From Bacteroidota bacterium (GTDB taxonomy: Bacteria; Bacteroidota; Bacteroidia; B-17B0; Aurantibacillaceae): a DNA stretch of 64,000 nucleotides. Shown one piece after another: positions 1 through 6,894 of the stretch. Location: assembly GCA_018267655.1 (NCBI GenBank), contig JAFDYB010000065.1, forward strand, positions 1-64,000, in the 5' to 3' direction. Within the stretch, counting starts at the first letter, position 1. Each line of letters starts with the position of its first letter. Both the position numbers and the translations under genes were made by a program. The notes under the pieces are model-generated. The model was not told the origin of the DNA and made no database searches. It saw only the letters and a program-made list of their open reading frames with translations.

Positions 1-12
1 ATTAATAAAATT

Positions 13-456
13 ATGGAATTGCAGGAACGTGATAAGGAATTGGTGGATTTATACTCAAACCTTTATAAATCCAAGCGTGAAAGTGATAAAAGCCATCAGG
101 AAGATATTAAGGAATACAAAAAACGCATTGAAGAGTTAGTAAAGCAACTTGCCAAAAGCGAAGTTGTATCGGAAGAATATAAACGTGTGGCTGATTTAAA
201 ACTCGGAAACACCTATAATATTAACGCTACATGGATTGATAAGATTGTTTTTATTTTAAAAGCTGCCGGAAGGCCTTTACGTTCTTCTGAAATTGTTGAG
301 ATTCTTTTAAAGAACGATATTATGTTTCGCACTTTAACTGGAGATCATCAAAAAGGATTGTCTGCTCATCTAACTAAGGCGCTCAAGTATGGTCGAATAG
401 TGGGTGTGAAACAGAAAGGACAGAATGGGTATTTGTTTTCGTTACCTGAAGAGTAA
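13..456 (+). CDS. Coiled-coil plus winged-helix protein, possibly 5'-truncated
   Basis: Residues about 1-60 are charged and heptad-like (a predicted coiled coil). Residues about 72-147 look like a winged helix-turn-helix (WIDKIVFILKAAGRPLRSSE onward), the kind of small wHTH/HARE-like module found near restriction systems and DNA-binding proteins. The reading frame is open to the window edge (four more codons upstream), so the ATG at 13 may be internal and the protein partial. It lies about 320 bp upstream of the restriction locus on the same strand, with a separate promoter in between, so a functional link is only suggestive. I do not recognise a specific family. Confidence 0.6.
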   Translation: MELQERDKELVDLYSNLYKSKRESDKSHQEDIKEYKKRIEELVKQLAKSEVVSEEYKRVADLKLGNTYNINATWIDKIVFILKAAGRPLRSSEIVEILLKNDIMFRTLTGDHQKGLSAHLTKALKYGRIVGVKQKGQNGYLFSLPEE

Positions 457-522
457 ACTCCTATCAATACGAGCTTGTTTAAATCTATAACTATCATTAA
501 AACACTGTAAATCTTAAAATCC

Positions 523-530
523 TATATTTG
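523..530 (+). promoter_or_regulatory. Bacteroidota -7 element for the restriction locus leader
   Basis: TATATTTG matches the Bacteroidota -7 consensus TAnnTTTG. It would start transcription near 536, giving a leader of about 240 nt before the methylase/nuclease start codon at 779. No clear TTG box is visible at the usual upstream spacing. Confidence 0.45.
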
Positions 531-610
531 CTAATAACAAAAAGAGAAAATTATTGAATAAACTATAAACTAAAATAAGACATATAAGAATTTGCGTTAA
601 CGCTAATTTT

Positions 611-726
611 CGTACCAGAAAACTGCCAATTTTCAATGAAAATACACGAAGAAAAAGCCAAAACGCTCACGCAATGCGTGGGCTTTTGCTTTTTTCGTGT
701 ATTGGGATGGCAGTCCCTCTGGTACG
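611..726 (+). ncRNA. Long multi-stem hairpin in the RM leader
   Basis: Nested inverted repeats fold this stretch into one long arm: 611-619 with 718-726 (9 bp), 622-628 with 708-714 (7 bp), 641-650 with 694-703 (10 bp), 653-659 with 681-687 (7 bp), and an apical stem 668-672/676-680. The apical strand TGCGTGGG (675-682) is also perfectly complementary to CCCACGCA at 741-748, downstream of the arm, so two mutually exclusive folds (or a pseudoknot) are possible. It lies between promoter 523-530 and the RM start at 779. It could be a cis-regulatory RNA, a small RNA, or an inserted palindromic (MITE-like) element. No known RNA family was recognised. Confidence 0.55.
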
Positions 727-748
727 GAGAAGTAGAATGACCCACGCA

Positions 749-778
749 GATTTTTTGTGGCTGCCACTACAAAAAATC
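749..778 (+). promoter_or_regulatory. Hairpin abutting the RM start codon
   Basis: GATTTTTTGT (749-758) pairs with ACAAAAAATC (769-778), with further G-C pairing inside. The stem ends directly at the ATG at 779. It could mask the ribosome entry region of the methylase/nuclease gene. Together with the upstream arm it makes the whole leader highly structured. Confidence 0.5.
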
Positions 779-3001
779 ATGACAATAGCAGAGATTCTTA
801 GAGATAGTAATTACAACATATCTCTATTTACCGATAAGGAAATAAATAAACTGGAAGCAGAAATTGTTTTCCGTGAAGCAAAAGGGAAAAAGATTCCTTA
901 CATCAAATGCGCCATCCGCAATAAGGAAATTAAATTAAATCCTGAAGAGATTGTTAGACAGCTTTATGTAAAGCGTTTAATTAATCTTTACAAATACCCT
1001 CAACAATTAATTCAATTTGAAATTGGAATCAATTTCGGTGTTGAAGTTAAACGTGCAGACATTGTTGTTTACGATGCAAACAGACCTGACACGCCATACA
1101 TTATCGTTGAATTAAAAAAACCAAAATTAAAAGAAGGTAAAGAGCAGTTAAAAAGCTATTGCAATGCAACTGGCGCTCCTATTGGTATTTGGAGTAATGG
1201 TGGTATTGAACAATTTTATCACCGACAAGATCCGAATTACTTCAGTGAACTGTCCGATCTACCTTTCGGAAATGAAAATCTTGATGACTTTTTAAAACAA
1301 CGTAATCAATACACTATTCTTGATTTATTAGTTAACGATAAACTTAAAGAAAAATCTCTAAAGCAAATTATTCAGGAGCTAGAAGATGAAGTTTTAGCGA
1401 ATGCAGGGGTTGATGTTTTTGAAGAATGCTTTAAATTGATTTTTACTAAACTTTATGATGAAAAACAAAGTGGCGAAGACATTAGTAAAATTCAGAACTG
1501 GTTAGAGTTTAATGAAGGCAAATCTCTTGAGGATATTCCTGAAGGTGTTTCAAAGAAATTTAGAAAATTACAATTCAGAAACATTGGAACCGACAAACAG
1601 GTAAAAGATAATTTTGAAGAGTTGTTTTTAGAAGCACAAGGCGAATGGAAAGGGATTTTTCCGGCAAGCACTCAATTAAGCCCAAGAATGACTCCTTCAC
1701 ATACAGCTATTTGTATTTCCTATTTACAAAATATAAAATTGTTTAACTCCAACTTAGAAGTGGTTGATGAAGCATTTGAATACCTTGTAAATAAAAGTAA
1801 CAAGGGTGAAAAAGGACAATACTTTACACCTCGTTATGTAATTGATATGTGTGTAAGGATGCTAAATCCGACACCTGAAGAGTACATGATTGATACCGCT
1901 TCGGGCAGTTGCGGCTTTCCTGTACACACTATTTTTAAAGTTTGGAGTGAATTAAATCCCGAAGAAAGTCATTTGTTTACAGCGCAAGACAAAACCAAAG
2001 AACAGATAAAATACGTTCGAGAAAAAGTATTTGCCATCGACTTTGACGATAAGGCTGTTCGTGTAGGAAAAACATTAAACATTATTGCTGGTGATGGTGA
2101 AACAAACGTACTACTGTTAAACTCACTTGATTTTGAAAGTTGGAATGAAGCAGCAAAAGATGGCGCATTTCAACAAGATTTCGGAAAAGGTTTTTCAACT
2201 TTTGAAAAGCTAAGAACCAATAAAAAAGAAGTAAACAGCAGAAAAGATTTCAGGAATTTTCAGTTTGATGTATTAATGGCTAACCCTCCTTTTGCCGGAG
2301 ATATAAAGGATAGCAAGATCATTACCAAATATGAACTTGGCAAAAAGTGGCAAAACAAAAAAGTAAAAGAAGGGGGCGTTGAAAAAGTAATACAACAACA
2401 TAAAGGTTTCGTAGATAAAATAAGCCGAGATATTTTATTTATTGAGCGTAACCTTAATATGCTAAAACCGGGTGGCCGCATGGCTATTGTATTACCACAA
2501 GGTAGATTTAATAACAGTAGCGATAAAGCGATTAGGGATTTTGTAGCAGAACATTGCCGGATTTTAGCAGTGGTTGGTTTGCATGGTAATTGTTTTAAAC
2601 CACATACCGGTGTAAAAACTAGTGTACTTTTTGTTCAAAAATGGGATGATGAGTTATGTCCTAAAAAGGAAGACTACAATATCTTTTTTGCAACGCAACG
2701 TGAAGCTGGAAAAGACAACAGCGGTGAAAAGGTTTATGAAAGGGAAATAATACCAGCTGTTGAACCAATTTATAAAACATGGAAAGAAGATTTTATAGAT
2801 GAAGATACTGGTGAAGTTGTAACTATAGAAAGACGAGAAATTAAAAAGGAGGGGCATCCTGAACAAATTGTTTTTAAGAAAGACAAATGGGGACATGCTA
2901 TAGTTAAACATGATTTATTTAATACCGATGGTTTAACTAATGATGGTATTGCAGAAGCCTTTATTGAATTTGCTAAAAAGGAACGACTAAGTTTTTTTTA
3001 G
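779..3001 (+). CDS. Fused restriction nuclease/N6-adenine methyltransferase (BcgI-like A subunit)
   Basis: About 740 residues from the ATG at 779. A start at 674 would lie inside the leader hairpin and add 35 unconvincing residues. Residues about 40-130 form an HSDR_N-like PD-(D/E)XK nuclease core: D94 in KRADIVVYD, then E111-x-K113 in YIIVELKKP. Residues about 280-740 are an N6_Mtase/HsdM-like domain with KGQYFTP (345-351), SAM motif I (DTASGSCGF, from about 372) and catalytic NPPF (502-505). Nuclease and methylase in one chain with a separate specificity subunit is the plan of type IIB BcgI-like enzymes. The stop TAG (2999-3001) lies directly after a T8 run, and the -1 frame continues into the specificity gene. 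Confidence 0.85.
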   Translation: MTIAEILRDSNYNISLFTDKEINKLEAEIVFREAKGKKIPYIKCAIRNKEIKLNPEEIVRQLYVKRLINLYKYPQQLIQFEIGINFGVEVKRADIVVYDANRPDTPYIIVELKKPKLKEGKEQLKSYCNATGAPIGIWSNGGIEQFYHRQDPNYFSELSDLPFGNENLDDFLKQRNQYTILDLLVNDKLKEKSLKQIIQELEDEVLANAGVDVFEECFKLIFTKLYDEKQSGEDISKIQNWLEFNEGKSLEDIPEGVSKKFRKLQFRNIGTDKQVKDNFEELFLEAQGEWKGIFPASTQLSPRMTPSHTAICISYLQNIKLFNSNLEVVDEAFEYLVNKSNKGEKGQYFTPRYVIDMCVRMLNPTPEEYMIDTASGSCGFPVHTIFKVWSELNPEESHLFTAQDKTKEQIKYVREKVFAIDFDDKAVRVGKTLNIIAGDGETNVLLLNSLDFESWNEAAKDGAFQQDFGKGFSTFEKLRTNKKEVNSRKDFRNFQFDVLMANPPFAGDIKDSKIITKYELGKKWQNKKVKEGGVEKVIQQHKGFVDKISRDILFIERNLNMLKPGGRMAIVLPQGRFNNSSDKAIRDFVAEHCRILAVVGLHGNCFKPHTGVKTSVLFVQKWDDELCPKKEDYNIFFATQREAGKDNSGEKVYEREIIPAVEPIYKTWKEDFIDEDTGEVVTIERREIKKEGHPEQIVFKKDKWGHAIVKHDLFNTDGLTNDGIAEAFIEFAKKERLSFF

Positions 3002-3033
3002 GAAGCCCCTTTAATAAGGCCAAATACACGGCA

Positions 3034-4431
3034 TTGTTGGAGGGGCTAGATGTAAATATTCAATCTCTCAGTAATCTATTAAATAAAAATGAAAGATTTA
3101 GATTTGACTCAGAATACTTTAAGAAAGAATATGTAAGAATTGAACAGCATTTATCTTCAAAAGCATTTAAACTCTTAAATCAAGTTGATTGTGAAATAAT
3201 ACATCCTAGTGAAATAAAACGAGAATTTGTTAATAGTGGTGTATGGTTTTTTAGAACACAAAACTTAAGACCTCTGAAAATTGAAAGCTCAAATGACGTT
3301 TATATTTCAAAAGAAGATGCCTCAACTTTGCTAAAAAACAATATTTACTTCGGCGATTTATTAATCACAAGAACAGGAGCAAACTATGGACAGACCGCTA
3401 TATATGATTTAACAGTGCCTGCAATTGCATCTTCACATGTTTTTATTTTAAGAAACACTTATTTCAACCAATTTTATTTAGCTGTATTTTTTAATACTAA
3501 ATTTGGTCGAAAGATGATTGACAAAGGGATGTATGGTGCTGCTCAACCTGAAATAGCCCCTTATTATTTAAGCAATATACCAATTCCAGATTTCAAATTA
3601 AATTTTCAAGAACAAGTAGAGAAAATTTATAAAACGTCCTCAAAACACAATGAAAACTGCATTTATATTTATTCTGAAGTAGAATCAAATTTTTTAAAAA
3701 ATTTGAAACTCGAAAACTGGGAACCAAAAGAACTCAATACTTCTGTTAAGAAATTATCTGAATCGTTTGCATTAAGCGGTAGAATTGATGCCGAATATTA
3801 TCAACCAAAATTCGATGAGCTAATTAAGAAAATAAATAATGTAAAACACGATACATTAGGAAACTTAGTTACATTCAAGAAATCAATTGAGCCGGGTTCA
3901 GATGCTTACCAAACAGAAGGAATTCCTTTTGTTCGAGTTTCTGATATATCTAAGTTCGGTATTTCTGAAACGGAAATACATTTAAACAGAAACGAGTTTG
4001 ATTTAGATGAACTGAAGCCTAAAAAAGACACTATTCTCTTGTCAAAAGATGGCAGCGTTGGTATTGCATATAAAGTGGAGGAAGACTTAGATGTGATAAC
4101 TTCCAGCGCGTTATTGCATTTAAAATTAAAATCAAAAGAAGTTCTGCCTGATTACTTAACTCTTGTATTAAACAGCAAACTTACGCAAATGCAAGCCGAA
4201 CGTGATGCAGGTGGCTCTATTATCCAACATTGGCGACCTGATGAAATCAAACAGGTTTTAATTCCAATTCTTCCAATTGATGTTCAGAAAGAATTAGCGA
4301 AACAGATTCAGCAATCCTTTAAACTAAGGAAAGAAAGTAAACGCTTATTAGAAGTTGCTAAAACGGCTGTTGAAATGGCAATTGAAGTAGGAGAAGATAA
4401 AGCGATAAAGTTTATTAAAGCAAACTCTTGA
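3034..4431 (+). CDS. Type I/IIB restriction specificity subunit (HsdS-like)
   Basis: Two-TRD specificity protein. Each half starts with a related motif, FRFDSEYFKKEY near residue 22 and SGRIDAEYYQPKF near 250, followed by target-recognition folds and helical spacers. It would direct the upstream nuclease/methylase to a bipartite DNA site. The listed start is a TTG, but the frame is open upstream across 2998-3033 and encodes SPFNKAKYTALLEGLD, which resembles the usual N-terminus of this family. No ATG/GTG and no ribosome site are present there. Translation may come by -1 frameshift from the preceding gene at the T8 run, or one T may be missing. The 3' end overlaps the convergent STAS-like gene by 17 bp. 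Confidence 0.82.
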   Translation: MLEGLDVNIQSLSNLLNKNERFRFDSEYFKKEYVRIEQHLSSKAFKLLNQVDCEIIHPSEIKREFVNSGVWFFRTQNLRPLKIESSNDVYISKEDASTLLKNNIYFGDLLITRTGANYGQTAIYDLTVPAIASSHVFILRNTYFNQFYLAVFFNTKFGRKMIDKGMYGAAQPEIAPYYLSNIPIPDFKLNFQEQVEKIYKTSSKHNENCIYIYSEVESNFLKNLKLENWEPKELNTSVKKLSESFALSGRIDAEYYQPKFDELIKKINNVKHDTLGNLVTFKKSIEPGSDAYQTEGIPFVRVSDISKFGISETEIHLNRNEFDLDELKPKKDTILLSKDGSVGIAYKVEEDLDVITSSALLHLKLKSKEVLPDYLTLVLNSKLTQMQAERDAGGSIIQHWRPDEIKQVLIPILPIDVQKELAKQIQQSFKLRKESKRLLEVAKTAVEMAIEVGEDKAIKFIKANS

Positions 4432-4801
4432 GCCACTCATATGCCTCATCGTAATCGCTAAAAATTTGTTGAGGATATTCGTGTTTACTAAAGCTTTGCA
4501 AAAACTTCATTAGGGTTGCTGTAATGGCATTAGAGACAACAATCGCTCGTGCTTTGGTTACTGATGCTGCCTGCTCTAATTTTGCCCTCTCCTTTGCTTT
4601 TTTATCCATGCTCCATTTTGCACGAGCATCCAAAAGTTTTATTGCTGGTTTCCCCTCCGCTTTATGGCGTATTGCAATATTTATATTAAGAACATCATAT
4701 TGGTCAAGTTTTTTGTGATCCTTCATTGTGATAATGATGATACCGTTCTTGTCTTTAAAAACAGTTGCAAATTCTAACTCTGTTGGATTGGTACTAGCCA
4801 T
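4415..4801 (-). CDS. STAS/SpoIIAA-like protein (DUF7793-like)
   Basis: About 128 residues from the ATG at 4801, preferred over an in-frame start at 4858 that adds 19 residues with no homology feel. The fold signature is alternating beta/alpha with a hydrophobic strand GIIIITMKD, helix NINIAIRHK, strand KPAIKLLDAR and a C-terminal YDEAYEWLKSLL, typical of small STAS-like proteins that assist in sensing or anti-sigma-type binding. Partner unknown. It converges on the specificity subunit gene and diverges from the response regulator gene. Confidence 0.6.
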   Translation of the reverse strand: MASTNPTELEFATVFKDKNGIIIITMKDHKKLDQYDVLNINIAIRHKAEGKPAIKLLDARAKWSMDKKAKERAKLEQAASVTKARAIVVSNAITATLMKFLQSFSKHEYPQQIFSDYDEAYEWLKSLL

Positions 4802-4883
4802 TGGATAGATAAAGATACTAATATACTCTGAATTCTGTATCTTAACTTCTAAACACAAAATAGGATTCTTTAACGCAGCGTCA

Positions 4884-4919
4884 CTTAAGAATCTCTTAAG
4901 AATTATAGCTGTATATTTA
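4884..4919 (+). promoter_or_regulatory. Regulon operator 1: response-regulator promoter
   Basis: Perfect tandem direct repeat CTTAAGAAT (4884-4892 and 4895-4903), period 11 bp, followed after 17 bp (start to start) by a -7-like TATATTTA (4912-4919). The -7 element ends only 4 nt before the ATG at 4924, suggesting a leaderless or near-leaderless mRNA. The 11-bp period is typical of OmpR/PhoB-family binding, so this is most simply the autoregulatory site of the adjacent regulator. Confidence 0.75.
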
Positions 4920-4923
4920 CCAT

Positions 4924-5532
4924 ATGAAAATTCTCCTCATAGAAGACGAAGCTGAACTTCGCAAATCAATAAAGCAATATCTTCATCAAGAAGGCTATTT
5001 GGTTGAATCTGCTGCTGATTTTATAAAAGCTTCAGAGAAGGCTGGGGTTTATGATTATGACTGCATATTGGTTGATATAACTTTACCTAAAGGGAGCGGA
5101 CTCGACATCATCAAACAACTAAAGGAGAGTAATTCTAAAGCCGGAGTAATAATCATTTCTGCAAAAAATTCATCAGGAGACAAAATAAAGGGGTTGGATT
5201 TAGGTGCGGACGATTATTTAGCAAAGCCCTTTGACTTAGCAGAACTTAATTCACGCATAAAAGCACTTATCCGGAGAAGAAATTTTGACGGTAGCAAAGC
5301 AATAGTTGTGAACGAGATTACAATTACACCGGATGAAAGGCAAGTAAAAGTTAATAGTGATTCTGTTAATCTTACTGCAAAAGAATATGACCTTCTGTTA
5401 TTCTTTATTGCAAATAAAAATCGTGTAGTGTCTAAAAATGCGATAGCCGAACATCTGTGGGGCGATGACTCAGATCAAATGGATAGTCATGACTTTATTT
5501 ATGTGCATTTAAGAAATTTAAGAAAAAATTAA
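4924..5532 (+). CDS. OmpR-family response regulator, apparently frameshifted at the C-terminus
   Basis: Receiver domain 1-115: acidic pocket E7/D8, phospho-acceptor D51 in LVDITLPKGSG, conserved K101 in AKPFDL. A Trans_reg_C winged helix follows from about 128. The frame stops at 5530-5532 inside the wing, right after an A6 run (5523-5528). The -1 frame from there encodes the expected tail (MEKGCTDYVQTIYGIGYNF) and ends at 5600 with a TAATG overlap onto the kinase start. The full gene is therefore about 4924-5600 with one A missing, or is made by frameshifting. It probably controls the five operators with an 11-bp repeat period in this block. Confidence 0.9.
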   Translation: MKILLIEDEAELRKSIKQYLHQEGYLVESAADFIKASEKAGVYDYDCILVDITLPKGSGLDIIKQLKESNSKAGVIIISAKNSSGDKIKGLDLGADDYLAKPFDLAELNSRIKALIRRRNFDGSKAIVVNEITITPDERQVKVNSDSVNLTAKEYDLLLFFIANKNRVVSKNAIAEHLWGDDSDQMDSHDFIYVHLRNLRKN

Positions 5533-5599
5533 TGGAGAAAGGCTGCACAGACTATGTGCAAACCATCTATGGCATTGGATATAATTTTAAAACCAATTA

Positions 5600-6859
5600 A
5601 TGAAACTTTTAAATAAAACCATACGGTACTATGCTTTAATAAGTCTTCCGCTATTGATATTGGCAGGATTAATTTCTTATATGCTGATTAAAGCTGAACT
5701 AAGAGATGGAACAGATGAATCGTTAGAACGTGAGTTCACTAAGGCAAAAGGATTAGTTCATAGCAATACTATTGGTCAAACTTACTATTTAAGCCCTGAT
5801 AGCTTATCTTACATTGAACCTCTAACAAATCAAAGATTTGTCCCGGGATATACAGATACATTAATTTACGATAAAATTGAACAAGAAGATGTTTCATTTA
5901 GAAAATTTGTTAATCAATATTCATTCAATGGAAAGCCTTACTATATTACTGTATTAAAAACTACCATTGAAGAAGATGAATTATTGGAAGGGATTTTGTC
6001 AACATTTTTCATTGTTGTTGGGCTTCTTGCAGTTGCGTTTTTTGTCTCAAACTGGTTGTTGTCAAAATCAATGTGGAAGCCATTTTATGAAACACTAAAT
6101 GAATTAAATCGATACGAGATCAAGAATCACGAAGAGCATAATTTCCCTAAATCAGGAACCCTTGAGTTTAATCAGCTGAACGAAACCTTAAACAAACTCA
6201 TTGGAAAAATACATCAAGATTATATTCTCCAAAAAGAGTTCACAGAGAACGCATCACATGAACTACAAACTCCTATTGCTGTATTAAAAGCTAATGTGAA
6301 TTTATTAATGCAGTCGCCTTACTTAAAAGAGCAAGAGATGGGGCAGCTGCAATCGATGGATAATACATTAAAGAAAATAAGTTCTTTAAATAAAGCTCTT
6401 TTACTTTTAGCTAAAATTGAAAATAATCAGTTCAAGGAGGTTGAGCAAATCAATTTTTCAGAAGTCATAACGAAGACAATCGATAATGTTGAGGAAGTTG
6501 CACAGGCGAAAGGCTTAAAGATTACATCAGTGATCGAACCGAATGTGAATCTTAAAATGAACACGACTTTATGTGAGGTTATAGTTTCTAACTTACTTCA
6601 GAATGCGATGCGCCACAATAAAGATAAAGGTGAAATTCAAATAAAACTATCTACTGCCGGATTGATAGTTTCCAATTCAGGAGAGCCATTAAGCATTAAG
6701 CCGGAAGATTTGTATGTTCGTTTTACAAAAAATGACTCCTCTAAAGAATCAATAGGGCTTGGCCTTGCTATTGTAAAGGGCATAGCAGACCTTTACAATT
6801 TTAACATTCGTTATAGTTTTGATAGTTCCATGCACCATTTTGAACTGAAGTTTAACTAA
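5600..6859 (+). CDS. Sensor histidine kinase
   Basis: 419 residues. TM helices at about 9-31 and 131-154 enclose a periplasmic sensor loop of about 100 residues with no recognised ligand domain. A HAMP-like linker follows, then the H-box ENASHELQTP with H220, the N-box LLQNAMRHN (N335) and the G-box GLGLAIVKG (386-394). It phosphorylates the response regulator encoded immediately upstream; its ATG overlaps the frame-corrected stop of that gene. The TonB receptor gene 35 bp downstream has its own operator. Confidence 0.92.
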   Translation: MKLLNKTIRYYALISLPLLILAGLISYMLIKAELRDGTDESLEREFTKAKGLVHSNTIGQTYYLSPDSLSYIEPLTNQRFVPGYTDTLIYDKIEQEDVSFRKFVNQYSFNGKPYYITVLKTTIEEDELLEGILSTFFIVVGLLAVAFFVSNWLLSKSMWKPFYETLNELNRYEIKNHEEHNFPKSGTLEFNQLNETLNKLIGKIHQDYILQKEFTENASHELQTPIAVLKANVNLLMQSPYLKEQEMGQLQSMDNTLKKISSLNKALLLLAKIENNQFKEVEQINFSEVITKTIDNVEEVAQAKGLKITSVIEPNVNLKMNTTLCEVIVSNLLQNAMRHNKDKGEIQIKLSTAGLIVSNSGEPLSIKPEDLYVRFTKNDSSKESIGLGLAIVKGIADLYNFNIRYSFDSSMHHFELKFN

Positions 6860-6890
6860 AGATTTGCTTTAGATTCTGATTCTAATTTTA
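6856..6890 (+). promoter_or_regulatory. Regulon operator 2: first TonB receptor promoter
   Basis: CTAAAGATT (6856-6864) and CTTTAGATT (6867-6875) repeat with an 11-bp period; a -7-like TAATTTTA (6883-6890) starts 16 bp after the second repeat. It overlaps the stop codon of the kinase gene. The start codon at 6895 is 5 nt past the -7 element, as at the regulator gene. Confidence 0.7.
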
Positions 6891-6894
6891 GTGT

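Noticed and set aside
611..726. Retron msr-msd RNA
   Set aside because: The hairpin architecture is reminiscent, but no reverse transcriptase gene is present nearby.
594..730. Integron attC site
   Set aside because: The outer arms (CGTACCAGA/TCTGGTACG) do not match the RYYYAAC/GTTRRRY core boxes, and there is no integrase or cassette array.
674..778. Longer N-terminus of the methylase/nuclease
   Set aside because: It would be encoded inside the leader hairpins, and its 35 residues do not resemble the family; ATG 779 is better.
4524..4718. Plus-strand 64-residue ORF
   Set aside because: Shadow of the STAS-like gene on the opposite strand.
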